Virus record (IMG/VR): IMGVR_UViG_3300046171_000010
Span: 1 to 58,923 of that record
DNA: 58,923 bases
Reading direction: 5' to 3' (one strand)
Origin: a virus
Part shown: piece after piece, positions 20,601 through 28,216 of the stretch
Layout of the letters: the number at the start of each line of letters is the position of its first letter
How positions within the stretch are numbered: the stretch's first letter is position 1
The notes under the pieces: generated by a model
Database searches by the model: none
What the model saw: only the letters and a program-made list of their open reading frames with translations
What the model was told of the DNA's origin: nothing
Position numbers and translations under genes: made by a program

Positions 20601-20968
20601 TGCAATTCTTTGGTTTTGCCCCAGCGGAATACACCAGACAACTAGCAGAGAATGCTCAACTCAAGAAAATATCTGGTAGGGCTGCTAAACAACGTACTAA
20701 CTTGTTACGTAAATACTACGCAGCCGTGCGAAGTGGCGATACCTCTAGAGCACGTAGCATACGCGAGGATATGAACGAGTTTAATAAAACCTATCCTAGT
20801 GTACGTATTACGCCAGATACAATTAAACGGTCTATGGCGCAGCACATGAGAACGTCAAAAAAGATGCACTATGGCGTGACTATCAACCCAAGGATGATGT
20901 CAGACATGCGCCAAAGCGCGTCTGAGTACGATGATACTTTGACCATATGGGACAACTTGGGGATGTAA
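14657..20968 (+). CDS. Giant virion protein with HEAIH metallopeptidase motif (2103 aa)
   Basis: The largest gene. Residues 100-220 include glycine-rich hydrophobic stretches (ATLAGGITGAKLGATLGPIG). A 70-residue unit is duplicated at about 398-468 and 502-570 (LTAKFFDD-GF, then RKEL and LRRAAAK-RSE-K). Residues 932-936 read HEAIH within TVLHEAIHAVTRQL, a zinc metallopeptidase HExxH motif. Nearby NEAW-like acidic residues lie in DEILAWTLTDREVQEFMD, as in phage polyvalent/internal proteins. The remaining 1000 residues are helical with some hydrophobic stretches. Probably packaged and injected, with the peptidase acting on the cell envelope or host proteins; that role is inferred. Confidence 0.7.
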   Translation: MATVAQARKAIEVLEARGDIAGAAAIRRDLSAAGLSASTTDFEAQVAAERQQRREREKQLRQESLERRTELAELERGSLARGIDIGTDIIGQATGSTLEGIGGVLGLEGLEQYGAEVALENEADAQRKARFQTRFDDIGGIGDFGSYLGGIAAESAPQMGATLAGGITGAKLGATLGPIGAGLGALVGGVAASLPFFYGMNRERQKEAIDQGLKTEIDEGAAALTAIPQATLDAILGRLFVGKLGLTNRAVGGGGIFTRGVKGTAAGAVIEAPTELGQQVLERAQAGLPLTSEDAIAEYREAAIAGGLLGGSIRGTATVAGGDVAAREDAQKAKEERDAAARRAEIEATLAEETATETEAAERQAEVERRIREGEPEPAAITRPAPPVVETTTEEDATGLTAKFFDDIGFNEEAEVRKELVGESLTNPATRNALRRAAAKIRSEEKQNVQANLEKAFSEQEIVSETVFEREDQPTETTTQTRAEFEAAVEEAQQEADAAPTTLTAKFFDDMGFGKTAKIRKELTGKDLTDSDVRDELRRAAAKTRSEKKLEIQTNLEEAFKKQEAADDQQRDIPTDTEGESVATGSGAGTAVDLQGVGVTASGQDSVATDALDGTTVGGVGRGVGRPVTGADGQSDTLTEQNVDELQNEFTKLFNIVDRTPEQEAKLLEIISVARAEFAQRQKPPEGTREASLELEEGAATEEQAAIDAETEAEANEILDYIQKRRTEEDEFKPTSAKIAPSLADPNNVRTQQIREFHADRVAEAKEDGVEPPTLAQSRDEFTVQEGLDPNVRRVEGTRYSAVGDAGFVINEDVAAGKMTEQEHVAESDRLLRETKGGTLIDAVKNITRNANNPFERLIATNVSKLMQRMIDMGYKFEYNVQELDYNNVTINGIKGARGLASIRNGAMRVSIARTKDPLALNNGLTHKTVLHEAIHAVTRQLISAGNKRSFPEGTKLRKDVTDLYDLTNAVRRYFKGRLRDVREGRMAEEDLLAVERSILRKNALDNPDEILAWTLTDREVQEFMDTVPYDTRTGDIGTEGKGTITLWEALVNALRKLLNLPPKDNTALNELLRVQNNLLAPDTADIQTAGKLEGLLPRFSQIDDNPALVSRPEKMASQVLDGGLRSVPVLTSKGVQRVRDVVSDSSLADSAKSFALSILSLNGLEMVAKKYVPKISKVRDLVLREGGRLQEIKRPVDATISRISAFAKDNKDKVDVLNRIMPYSSLVGVDPSKDRKTYEEDADKLAEYDAMHAKDGDWTALGEDGQKIYKIVRNTYKGLYDEVAKVIKVRLDATDLDPKKRKNVYDELINKLYKNVTIDPYFPLIREGSYRLEYTATDPKTGQAEYFTESFETKRERREAMAELEAMADEISLKDLQPFEGDTSPSYNNAPSGSFVNNVLGVLSANKVEAGVQDEIIKLFLDTLPERSFAQSFRRREGYRGFVGDPANLRDAKYPSHDMVRALRIRTASVARQIVRMEFGAEFSKVQAELKEDYKTYNKNPDVPEGDKQAARQYLEEIEKRIAFAKNPDVEDWAKNLTTFGFAMTLGLNLSSVLVNFSQIPMVIAPHLASTQGDDGEYFGYSDTLSAIGEAVRLFKNAGKTDENIKYLPFIKRREAPVEAVGPDGTEQTMVPAAPSIDNYDFNAEGIPPEIKEFEILAKVAEEKGQLNRSIMYDTLDMEEIDSVRGKIGAVSGFMFHHGERMTRQVGLAAAFRLKVDSMKRANNNLSKADFKALSAEEKANLKLSEAEYREAADFAIYEVELTNGGTAAASAPRIGQKNIGKVAFLYKRYGVQMMELLYKLGIGSIRGTPAEKAQARRQLAGVFGGSMLVAGAQGLPMYGVAAMVYDMFKGDEDEDFDTVVRKTMGEELFSGMGNAVLGVDVASRMGLSDLVFRDRLIEKDQPFLFDLIETLGGPVVGVSMQMERGYDKAIGQGELARGVEAMSPAAIRNVLKTVRFYEEGARTQRGDAIVDDISAPLLVMQFFGFAPAEYTRQLAENAQLKKISGRAAKQRTNLLRKYYAAVRSGDTSRARSIREDMNEFNKTYPSVRITPDTIKRSMAQHMRTSKKMHYGVTINPRMMSDMRQSASEYDDTLTIWDNLGM

Positions 20969-21007
20969 AAACCCCCCTACCGTAGGAAGGGGTGCTACGG
21001 CAGAGGG
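20969..21007 (-). terminator. Rho-independent terminator of the minus-strand operon
   Basis: CTACGG and CCGTAG arms (six base pairs) are extended by C-rich/G-rich flanks around a GC-rich loop. On the minus strand the hairpin is followed by GGGGGG then TTTTT. It lies between the convergent 2103-residue gene and the 76-residue gene, so it should end transcription of the replication operon. It may also slow the converging plus-strand transcript, though that side has no T-tract. Confidence 0.6.
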
Positions 21008-21066
21008 GCGGATGGAGATAAGACTCAACAGGAGGAGACCGACTGACCTTATCGGAGCGGATCGTA

Positions 21067-21297
21067 TCACACCAATCTCCAAACACGAACACCTAAAAAC
21101 GCACCTTCTAAGACGCCCTTAGCCCGTATATCCCACTCCATCTCGTCCACGCAGATGCGTTTAACTTGCTGCATAGCCTTATCTGTATCGACGCACGGTA
21201 TGAATACCGAACTGCCTACCACCATAGCTCCCCAATCTACGACGATACGTACCCCATCAGGGTTCAAGTCGCGTGTCTTGAGGGCTATGTCTGCCAC
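21067..21297 (-). CDS. Hypothetical protein (76 aa), GTG start
   Basis: Last gene of the minus-strand operon. Its GTG start overlaps the end of the preceding gene by 13 bases. The sequence mixes VVDWGAMVVGSSVFIPCVDTD and WDIRAKGVLEGAFLGVRVWRL. The pattern (PC, then Cys-Val-Asp-Glu and RV-W) is found in small phage proteins beside replication genes, but no function is assigned. Confidence 0.55.
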   Translation of the reverse strand: MADIALKTRDLNPDGVRIVVDWGAMVVGSSVFIPCVDTDKAMQQVKRICVDEMEWDIRAKGVLEGAFLGVRVWRLV

Positions 21298-21575
21298 TGT
21301 GGCGCTGTTTTCTTTGCCTTGCCGTCTACTAAACGATAACGGTATGTGATGTTGTACACCGCATGAGCTTTCAGGCCGGTGGTCTTAGCTATCTCTGCAC
21401 GTTTCTTACCCTTGGCGTACAGAGCTAACACCTGCTCTATCTCGTACTGCGAGTACGTCGGCTTCTGCTTTAGGCTTCTGTTGTCGTGCGGAGAGGAAGT
21501 AACGTTCCTAAACTTCTTCCCCAGCTCCGCTGCTTTCTTCTGCGCCTGTATCGCCGCCATGAATGTTGTCGTCAT
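21285..21575 (-). CDS. Putative helix-turn-helix protein (96 aa)
   Basis: The start at 21575 lies inside the 3' end of the primase-helicase gene (68-base overlap); an in-frame ATG at 21560 is an alternative. The basic N-terminus is followed by YSQYEIEQVLALYAKGKKRAEIAKTTGLK in two pieces (residues about 41-69), which reads as a homeodomain-like/resolvase-type HTH: a helix, then RAEIAKTTG as the turn and recognition helix. Probably a small DNA-binding regulator. Function beyond DNA binding is not evident. Confidence 0.55.
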   Translation of the reverse strand: MTTTFMAAIQAQKKAAELGKKFRNVTSSPHDNRSLKQKPTYSQYEIEQVLALYAKGKKRAEIAKTTGLKAHAVYNITYRYRLVDGKAKKTAPQWQT

Positions 21576-24465
21576 ATAGGTTGTCCTCGCTCACAGTAGT
21601 TTCTCCAAACAAGTTACAGTCAACAGCTATCACTCGCATGTTGGGTATCATTGACCCTGCATGAGTGCCCTTTCCAAGCCGCATCTGCACACGTTTCCCA
21701 CCCATGCTCTTCATCATGCCTTCCACTAAGGCACTGTAATTCACCTGATGTGTCGCACACCAAGACTTCAAAAACCTCGGTACGACATACGCCTTCTTGG
21801 TGTCTGTCTCATACCGCGCCACTAGCTTACCCTTCGGCAGTGCGTCTGGTATGACGATAGAGTCCAGCCCATTGCCAGAGTTGCTACGTAAGTCATCCGT
21901 GCTCTTGAGTATCAGCACGTTGTTGTAGTTCTCGGTAAGGTAGTCGCTCAATGTCTGCTCGATAGACACGCCCATGTCACCCACCGACTCTAGGTTGTCC
22001 TTCAGTAGCTTCACAACCCACTTGCCAAGTGCTTTCATATCGTAATCAATAAGTCCTAGTTCATTCGCAATGTACGCACCAGCTAGTGTGGTAGCGGCTC
22101 CGGCAGACCAAAAGCGGTTCTCCGCTGTAAGCCCCGCTGCTTTGTCAATTTTACGCTGCATGTGAAAGACTAAGTTCCGCACGTCTTCTAGGTTCTGTAT
22201 GACATATTGAATGTAGATCGGCCCCGCGTGCCCATAGTTTTCTGTTATGGATATATCGAACTTATCGGTCTCTCCCTTCTCCTCCGTGCTATCGAACACA
22301 CGTTGTGCTCTCCACTCCAGTATCCTCTGCGCCTCTGCTTTCGGCGCTTGCTTGTCCGCTGAAATACGTTCAATGACGCTGGCATTACCTGTAGTTACAC
22401 ATGATAAGTGCCACGGTTCCCCACGAGTGCGTTCGAGGTTAGCCCCACCAGCCATACGCCCGCGCTGTTCGCCAGAAGATATTTGATATGCTAAGTCACT
22501 TAGCTGCTCACTTTTCTCATTGGTCAATTCGTCTATGTAGAACGGTAGATTGTGCAGCACCTCTGAACGGTTAAATTTTATCGCGTCGGTATCCTTTGCG
22601 GTTATCATCATGCCCTTCTCAGCACCCCACACCGAACCCGCTACCCGTATAGCTGCTGTTTTACCGCACCCGCTAAGTGGGCTGTGTATGTGTAACGCGC
22701 AAGCCTTTTGAGGCAAGAAGGCCATTAGCGGAGAGCCAAACGCTGTACATACAACGTACTGGTGCATCACAAGTTCAGGCCGCGTGTTGTAGAAATTAGC
22801 CATCTCTTTCCACGCCTCCAACGTACCCCTCGGCTTGAGGTATGGAATTAGTGCGGCGGTAGGTGTGGACGGTGGGTTATGTTCAATACGGTCTGCGTAT
22901 ATCTCTTTGTCCCCTATAACAAAGGCATCCATGTTCTCGTCTACCCAACCGAACTGGCGACGTGCCGTGGCTGCTGTAGAAGTTGCTTGTAATTCGTTTA
23001 CCCAAGTAATCATATATTGCATCAAATCGTTTATTTGAGGGAGGGCGACACCTTGTACCGCCATTTTCTTTCTAAATTCTTCTCGTGAGGTTATCGCCGT
23101 AAGAGGCACTACAAACTCACGCACGCCGTCTTGCGGCAGGTGTATCTTACAAACTACGGACTCACCTTCTTCTACGTCTATCAACCGCTGCGTCACATAC
23201 ACGTCATGGTGGTAAATAACGTGCTCGTCAACTTCTCCGTCTGGACTTATGTCCCTGACGTACACACCGCCGTTCTGACCACGAAAGTACGGGCGTGGAT
23301 AGATAGGTATAACGTGTTGTACAGAAAGATCTTGGTTTTCCAACTTTTCAAGTAGCGTACCTTCAACTGTTTGTAGTTGCTGATCCTGAAGATCATTTGC
23401 ATATGTACCGTCTTCGGTGACCTCTGCCTCGGCAACCTTGCGCCCCAGCACAATCGGTGAACTGATCTTACCCCAGTGCGGACATTCTGTGCAGATGCTG
23501 CCCTCATTCTCGTCGAATGTTGTGCAACGGTACGGGCCTTTTATCAGGTCTAGCTTCTTGAGCGTTAGCTCTGGTGTGTACTCAGCGTGCTGTTCAGATA
23601 TTTTTTGTGCAGCTTTCTCACCGTCCTCGCAGAACTTAGCGATGGACAGACCCGCCCTCCACATAGGTTCACTCGCCTCGGCTTGGCCTTTCACTATGCG
23701 ACTTAACTGTTCGCAGCCAATCCCTTTCTGAGACTTCATAAGAATGTCTTTGAAACTATGTTTATAGTTCTGGATTATCGCGTCACGCAGACTTGCTGGG
23801 CCTTCCGCGTTCGTACGCTTGTAGGGGACTGGTATCGTGTCTATGCCCAGCTTGCTGGCAAAGAAGTCGAAATTAACCGTATCTGGCTTTTCACCTATGA
23901 CCTTCACAGGTGCAGGTGTCTCAGGCTTGTGGTTGTGTGTGCCTACTATACGCAGCACTCGCGCTATGTCGGCGGGGACTGCGGGGTCTATCTCAAGACC
24001 AAACTCCTTGCACTTGCGCTTGAAGTGATCGGCTACCGGCTTCCACTGCTCTACAGGCACGGACTCAGACAAGACCCAGTAGACGTGTATGCCACGCCCA
24101 GAGTTAACGATAAGAGGTTTTGGTAGTTCTAGCGACACGATAAACTCTTGCAGTCTACGTAACGCATCACCTTGTGTGGCAAAGCCTTTGCCTTCGGCTA
24201 CCTTGTCCTCACCGCAGTCTAAATCTAAGAAGAATGACTTTATCTGTTTAGCGTCTTCGCCCTTACGAGTGCCTTCTTCCTTGAAGTTACTCATAGCAAA
24301 GTACATGTCCCACCCTTCACTGTCGTGGTATTCGGCGGCTTCTGCTAGTTCATCTGCTGAATGAAAGTATGTTTGTCGCACTCCACCTGACGCTAGGCCA
24401 TACTGAAGAGCGACATACACACCTTCTGTGGGTAGTACCCACCGTAAAAATTCTCTTGTGTTCAT
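21508..24465 (-). CDS. Primase-helicase: AEP-type primase fused to P-loop (DUF927-like) helicase (985 aa)
   Basis: The N-terminal domain is an archaeo-eukaryotic-type primase: SFFLDLDCG at 78-84 gives the metal-binding DxD (Asp81/Asp83), and SGRGIHVYW at 122-130 is the matching sGxGxHxYW motif. The C-terminal half is a helicase/ATPase with Walker A PLSGCGKT (Lys602) and Walker B PFYIDELTN, resembling DUF927-type superfamily III-like helicases. It primes and unwinds DNA for the phage polymerase. I start at ATG 24465; a TTG 12 bases upstream is also open but neither has a strong ribosome site. A 9-bp inverted repeat lies just upstream. Confidence 0.85.
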   Translation of the reverse strand: MNTREFLRWVLPTEGVYVALQYGLASGGVRQTYFHSADELAEAAEYHDSEGWDMYFAMSNFKEEGTRKGEDAKQIKSFFLDLDCGEDKVAEGKGFATQGDALRRLQEFIVSLELPKPLIVNSGRGIHVYWVLSESVPVEQWKPVADHFKRKCKEFGLEIDPAVPADIARVLRIVGTHNHKPETPAPVKVIGEKPDTVNFDFFASKLGIDTIPVPYKRTNAEGPASLRDAIIQNYKHSFKDILMKSQKGIGCEQLSRIVKGQAEASEPMWRAGLSIAKFCEDGEKAAQKISEQHAEYTPELTLKKLDLIKGPYRCTTFDENEGSICTECPHWGKISSPIVLGRKVAEAEVTEDGTYANDLQDQQLQTVEGTLLEKLENQDLSVQHVIPIYPRPYFRGQNGGVYVRDISPDGEVDEHVIYHHDVYVTQRLIDVEEGESVVCKIHLPQDGVREFVVPLTAITSREEFRKKMAVQGVALPQINDLMQYMITWVNELQATSTAATARRQFGWVDENMDAFVIGDKEIYADRIEHNPPSTPTAALIPYLKPRGTLEAWKEMANFYNTRPELVMHQYVVCTAFGSPLMAFLPQKACALHIHSPLSGCGKTAAIRVAGSVWGAEKGMMITAKDTDAIKFNRSEVLHNLPFYIDELTNEKSEQLSDLAYQISSGEQRGRMAGGANLERTRGEPWHLSCVTTGNASVIERISADKQAPKAEAQRILEWRAQRVFDSTEEKGETDKFDISITENYGHAGPIYIQYVIQNLEDVRNLVFHMQRKIDKAAGLTAENRFWSAGAATTLAGAYIANELGLIDYDMKALGKWVVKLLKDNLESVGDMGVSIEQTLSDYLTENYNNVLILKSTDDLRSNSGNGLDSIVIPDALPKGKLVARYETDTKKAYVVPRFLKSWCATHQVNYSALVEGMMKSMGGKRVQMRLGKGTHAGSMIPNMRVIAVDCNLFGETTVSEDNLYDDNIHGGDTGAEESSGAGEEV

Positions 24466-24487
24466 GGTTGCACCCAATGCCGAGAGA

Positions 24488-24539
24488 CACTATGGCAGAG
24501 ATGTCGGCGCATCCTCTTCGGTAAAACCTAGCCATAGTG
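24488..24539 (-). promoter_or_regulatory. Inverted repeat between SSB and primase-helicase genes
   Basis: CACTATGGC (24488-24496) and GCCATAGTG (24531-24539) form a perfect 9-bp stem with a 34-base loop in the 90-base gap before the primase-helicase start. There is no T-run, so it is not a simple terminator. It could modulate translation of the downstream gene, mark an mRNA processing site or bind a protein. Structure is seen; role is inferred. Confidence 0.45.
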
Positions 24540-24555
24540 GAGTGATTGCTAGTAG

Positions 24556-25302
24556 TTAGTCGTCCCAACTATCAACAATGGCACTCAGATCGTCGTCATC
24601 TTCCTTGGGTGCGGGGGCAGATTTCTTCACGACCTTCTTGGGTTCCTCCACTTCGGAGGTATCTGGCGCATCGCCAAATATATCGTCAGAGTCATCGTCG
24701 TCTAATGCAACGTCGGTGCTCTTGGTATTGCTAGTGGTATCACTAAACGGGTTATCAGGTTGCGCTACAAAGCCACCTTCCACAACGCCAAAGGGCGAAC
24801 GTGACACCATAGGCTTGTATTCGATCACCTGCACACCGTTCAGACGTAGGCTAACGCCGTTGTCCCGCATAGAGTACGGCACAAAAGTGAAAGCAAGGTT
24901 CACGGTACTGCCGGTAGTTAACTGGAAGTCTGTTGGCAGCTTGTTGTTCTGCGCGTCAACTTGTAGCGGCGGCGTGGTCTTGTCGGTGCCGTAAGCACCC
25001 TTCAGCTTGCATTTGCCGATGTAGTTACCGTCATCGTCCTTCTTGAACGGTAGCGGGAACTTGTCAGGCCAGCTTTTCTCCTTCTTAGCCTTGTAAGCCG
25101 TAGCCATCCCCTTGTACAAGGTCTTAGCTTCCTTCTCAGACATCACGAAAGACATAGAGTATTCCGCACCGTCATCCAGTGGATCACACTTAACAGATGC
25201 ACCGTTCTTACCAGCCTTGTTATCGAACTTGTAAGTGGTGTCGAGTTTTGGGTAGAGGGCTTTTACGCCTTCAATTGTGTAGTACATAAAGTCTTCAGCC
25301 AT
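24556..25302 (-). CDS. ssb: Single-stranded DNA-binding protein (DUF2815/Enc34-type)
   Basis: 248 residues with a TAGGAG ribosome site. An OB-fold-like core has the family's features: YKFDNKAGKNGASVKC, SWPDKFPLPFKKDDDG, then KLKGAYG, VNLAFTFVPYSM and GVSLRLNGVQVIEY. The final 70 residues are a disordered acidic tail ending DDDDLSAIVDSWDD, as in SSBs that recruit polymerase and helicase through an acidic C-terminus. It protects ssDNA at the phage fork. It lies between a Cys-rich protein and the primase-helicase. Confidence 0.8.
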   Translation of the reverse strand: MAEDFMYYTIEGVKALYPKLDTTYKFDNKAGKNGASVKCDPLDDGAEYSMSFVMSEKEAKTLYKGMATAYKAKKEKSWPDKFPLPFKKDDDGNYIGKCKLKGAYGTDKTTPPLQVDAQNNKLPTDFQLTTGSTVNLAFTFVPYSMRDNGVSLRLNGVQVIEYKPMVSRSPFGVVEGGFVAQPDNPFSDTTSNTKSTDVALDDDDSDDIFGDAPDTSEVEEPKKVVKKSAPAPKEDDDDLSAIVDSWDD

Positions 25303-25966
25303 TTCGGTCTCCTAATTGGCTATTTATATTGAACCCTTCAGTTGCAGCGAAGGGCGAACCTTCGCGGTTGTGTGGAACAATGTCGAAAGCAATAGCTGCT
25401 AACGTGTCATCTGTATCCACTATTCCCCTAACTAAACGTAGTTCCTCTTCTTCTAACGGTCTTTGTGGGTAGAAGAACAGCTTTGGTACGGGGCTACCCG
25501 CATCAAAACTTATCCTCGTCACCACTGCTGCACTGGGCGTTCCATGCCCACTCAAAAACTTAGCGTAAGCCTGTAGAGGCATAGAGCTTCTACCTTGAGC
25601 CTTGCCAAATATGGATGAGGCAGGTACTTGCAGTTGATACACAGTGTCTAACGCCTTCTCTTCAACAATCGCTAGTCGCTGACTAAATCTGCAAGCCCTA
25701 CCCCCTCCAGTGCCAGATCCTCTGATGTTCTGTGAGCAATCAATACATCGCGCACTCTGTCTTCGGTCTGACGGCACATCGGGTGAAGGTCTCTGGGTAT
25801 CACTAGACCAGCATGTAGGCAGACGTTTGACGGTGGGATCGTAAGCATCTTTGTAGTACGAGCGCGATACTGCCGCTGCGTTCACGATGATTACGTCTAC
25901 CGACGACGTGTCTGTCTGAAAGTCTAACCCAGTAAACTTGTTACCCCGTAAACTGACTCGACGCAT
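25295..25966 (-). CDS. Cys-rich hypothetical protein next to SSB (223 aa)
   Basis: Contains a probable zinc site: PTCWSSD, then ARCIDCSQN and GRACRFSQR (four cysteines at about residues 52-92). A helical/beta C-terminal half follows (LQVPASSIFGKAQGRS, RISFDAGSPVPKLFFYPQRP). Cysteine-knuckle proteins of this length are common immediately upstream of phage SSB genes, and a replication accessory role is likely. It overlaps SSB by 8 bases and its start overlaps the HTH gene stop. Confidence 0.6.
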   Translation of the reverse strand: MRRVSLRGNKFTGLDFQTDTSSVDVIIVNAAAVSRSYYKDAYDPTVKRLPTCWSSDTQRPSPDVPSDRRQSARCIDCSQNIRGSGTGGGRACRFSQRLAIVEEKALDTVYQLQVPASSIFGKAQGRSSMPLQAYAKFLSGHGTPSAAVVTRISFDAGSPVPKLFFYPQRPLEEEELRLVRGIVDTDDTLAAIAFDIVPHNREGSPFAATEGFNINSQLGDRNG

Positions 25967-26217
25967 TACACATCTTCGTCAGGATCAAACGCTGTGGGAT
26001 CAAAGTCATCCACGGTAGTTTCTTCCGCACCTTCTTCGGATGCGGTGCCTTTCAGTAAAGCCTCTGCAATGCTTGCTAAAGCAAACCGCTGAGTTTTACC
26101 TACCTTGATGTACGTATTCTCTGGAATGACCCCATCCCGTACCCATTTACGGGTCGTGGATAATGACACACCAAAGTGCTTCGCAACATCTTCTATTGGA
26201 ACTAACTGCTCCATCAC
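25966..26217 (-). CDS. Helix-turn-helix (excisionase/MerR-like) DNA-binding protein (83 aa)
   Basis: Residues 5-55 match the winged-helix excisionase-type fold: LVPIEDVAKHFGVSLSTTRK with WVRDGVIPENTYIKVGKTQR, where VAKHFGVS is the first helix-turn and KVGKTQRF the wing. The last 25 residues are acidic. In phages this fold serves as excisionase or a small transcription regulator; with no integrase in the window, a regulator or replication cofactor is more likely. It overlaps both neighbours by 1-4 bases. Confidence 0.7.
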   Translation of the reverse strand: MMEQLVPIEDVAKHFGVSLSTTRKWVRDGVIPENTYIKVGKTQRFALASIAEALLKGTASEEGAEETTVDDFDPTAFDPDEDV

Positions 26218-26624
26218 GCCTTCCTTATGGTCAAAGCGAACTCCGCATCTACGTTTAAGCCCTTCGGCAGAAGGTCTGGGTTTTCTTCTAAGAACTCCCG
26301 TACGTTTTTCTGATTCAGTCGCTTATCCAAGAACTCAGGTACCTTATGCTCCAAGATAAACTCGTGCATGTGTTCCCAGTCGCTAGTCCAATACTTCTGC
26401 TTAACAGTACGGTAAAACGTACCTGCATCAGTCTTGACGCTCTTCATATCGTTCTCTTTTAGATACTCCAGTAGTGCGCTTTTGATTGTGTTTTGCTGAC
26501 TAACTAGCTTGTCATCAGCCTCGTTAAATTCCGTAGATAAGCGTGCCCTTTCTTCCTTGATCTTGAGGTAAGCCCTCATCATCTTGTTCAAAGGCAAACT
26601 ACCTACGCGCTTCGCATCAGCCAT
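26214..26624 (-). CDS. Coiled-coil hypothetical protein (136 aa)
   Basis: N-terminal coiled coil (KMMRAYLKIKEERARLSTEF), then LLEYLKENDMKSVKTDAGTF and an Arg/Lys-rich C-terminal half (DKRLNQKNVREFLEEN). The coil followed by a strand containing SVKT-AGTF is like Gp157/Gam-type phage proteins that bind DNA ends, but the match is weak. Expressed between helicase and HTH genes. Confidence 0.55.
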   Translation of the reverse strand: MADAKRVGSLPLNKMMRAYLKIKEERARLSTEFNEADDKLVSQQNTIKSALLEYLKENDMKSVKTDAGTFYRTVKQKYWTSDWEHMHEFILEHKVPEFLDKRLNQKNVREFLEENPDLLPKGLNVDAEFALTIRKA

Positions 26625-26674
26625 GTTTTCGTCCTTCCATTGCCGAGAACTGCAATATAGTAGTAGGTAGTTGT

Positions 26675-28216
26675 TTAATCAAGTATTTCTTTGTAAAGAT
26701 CAATAATTTTTGTATGTGTGTCTATTTTGTTATCTAGTAGTGCGTACACACGTTTTTCTATGTGAGATCCTTGTAGCTGTACCACCGTACACTTGTGATC
26801 TTGCCCCGCTCTGTGAATACGTGCGTTGGCTTGAGCATATGTTTCTACCGAACTGGTTGGCCCCCACCACACGATTGTGTTTGCAGCAGTCAGCGTAACG
26901 CCGTGTGCCGCAGCCTGTGGCTGTATGACCAGCACTCGTGGGCTGTCAGTCTCTTGGAACTCTTTGAATATGCGCGTGCGTTCAGTCGCACTGACTGCGC
27001 CGCTGATGACCTCGGTGGGTATCTTGTCTTTGCGTAGCTTCTCGGAAAGTAGCTGTATTGTGTGTTTGAACGGCACGAAGATCAGGACTTTCTTGCTGGA
27101 CTCGTCAATCACCTCACGCAACACCTTGTATCGGTGCTTGATGTCGAACTCCACTACCTCTTTGTCGTCGGTATACACCGCCCCAGAACTGATTTGTAGC
27201 AGCTTGTTCATGTTTACCGCCGCCGTAGCTGCCGTGACTGTCTCTTCAGCAGCTTCCATGACCATGCGGTTCTTCAATTCTTTGTAGTATTTATCTTGCT
27301 GGCGGGTCAGCGGTACCTCGCGAGTTGTGTATATGATGTCAGGTAGATCAAGACACTCTTCCTTGGTGAACCGTATCGCTGGCTGTAAGGCACTGAACAC
27401 TGTCTCCGTGGCGTTGGGCTTAGGCACCCACTTGAAGTTAGTCACTTTGACCATGACCTGATCGCGGAACGAGCCAAAGAAGCGTGGCACAGCCTTCGGG
27501 TTAACGAGTTTAGCCAGCCCGTACGCATCCAACGGACTCTGTGCAGCAGGGGTACCCGTCATCATCCAGAGCCATTTGTCCGGCCCAAGTAGCCTGTTGA
27601 GTGTTTTCCAGCGGTCAGTTTGTGCGTTCTTGTAGTGAGTTGCCTCGTCCACAATCACTAGGTCAAACCCACCGTTGGCTATGGCGTCCGAGACGATTGC
27701 CACACCGTCATAATTTATTATGACAAACTCTGCATCGCCTTCGATTACAGCGGTTCTTTTCTTTGCTGAACCGTGGGCTATATCTACCTTGCGGTGCATG
27801 GCAAAGCTGAACAGATCCTCTCGCCACGCTGAATCCATAATAGATAAGGGGCAGATGACCAGAGCACGCTTGATACGGCCTTGCTTCATCAAGAAGTCTG
27901 CCGCCCAGATAGCACTGGCGGTCTTACCCGTACCCTGTTCGTTGAAGCAGAACGCACGTTTGTTGAGTGTCAGAAACCCAGATGTAGTCTTCTGGTGCTC
28001 AAATGGTTTGTACTTACCCGTCCACTGATACTGCCCTTCGATGGGTGACGGTGCATGGATGTCGAGATTCTTGAGTACATGAGCCTCGTCTACCCCCCAG
28101 TTAACCACCACACGGTTACCTGATAACTCCTTACTCTTTGGTATTACGTCGGTAACTTTTGCTGGATCACGTAGCCGCAGTAGAAGCGCCTTGTTGTCTA
28201 TGACTTTCACTTCCAC
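26675..28216 (-). CDS. SNF2-family DNA helicase/translocase (513 aa)
   Basis: All main superfamily II motifs are visible: Walker A EQGTGKT (93-99), ICPLSIMDSAW (Ia), VDEATHYKN (II, DEAT at 190-193), MMTGTP (III, 219-223), VLVIQPQAAAHGVTLTAAN (V) and ANARIHRAGQ (VI). Length matches compact phage SNF2-like enzymes, which are common with family A polymerases and VRR-NUC nucleases. It remodels or unwinds DNA in replication or recombination. The ATG lies in a 10-base overlap with the small gene upstream. Confidence 0.88.
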   Translation of the reverse strand: MEVKVIDNKALLLRLRDPAKVTDVIPKSKELSGNRVVVNWGVDEAHVLKNLDIHAPSPIEGQYQWTGKYKPFEHQKTTSGFLTLNKRAFCFNEQGTGKTASAIWAADFLMKQGRIKRALVICPLSIMDSAWREDLFSFAMHRKVDIAHGSAKKRTAVIEGDAEFVIINYDGVAIVSDAIANGGFDLVIVDEATHYKNAQTDRWKTLNRLLGPDKWLWMMTGTPAAQSPLDAYGLAKLVNPKAVPRFFGSFRDQVMVKVTNFKWVPKPNATETVFSALQPAIRFTKEECLDLPDIIYTTREVPLTRQQDKYYKELKNRMVMEAAEETVTAATAAVNMNKLLQISSGAVYTDDKEVVEFDIKHRYKVLREVIDESSKKVLIFVPFKHTIQLLSEKLRKDKIPTEVISGAVSATERTRIFKEFQETDSPRVLVIQPQAAAHGVTLTAANTIVWWGPTSSVETYAQANARIHRAGQDHKCTVVQLQGSHIEKRVYALLDNKIDTHTKIIDLYKEILD

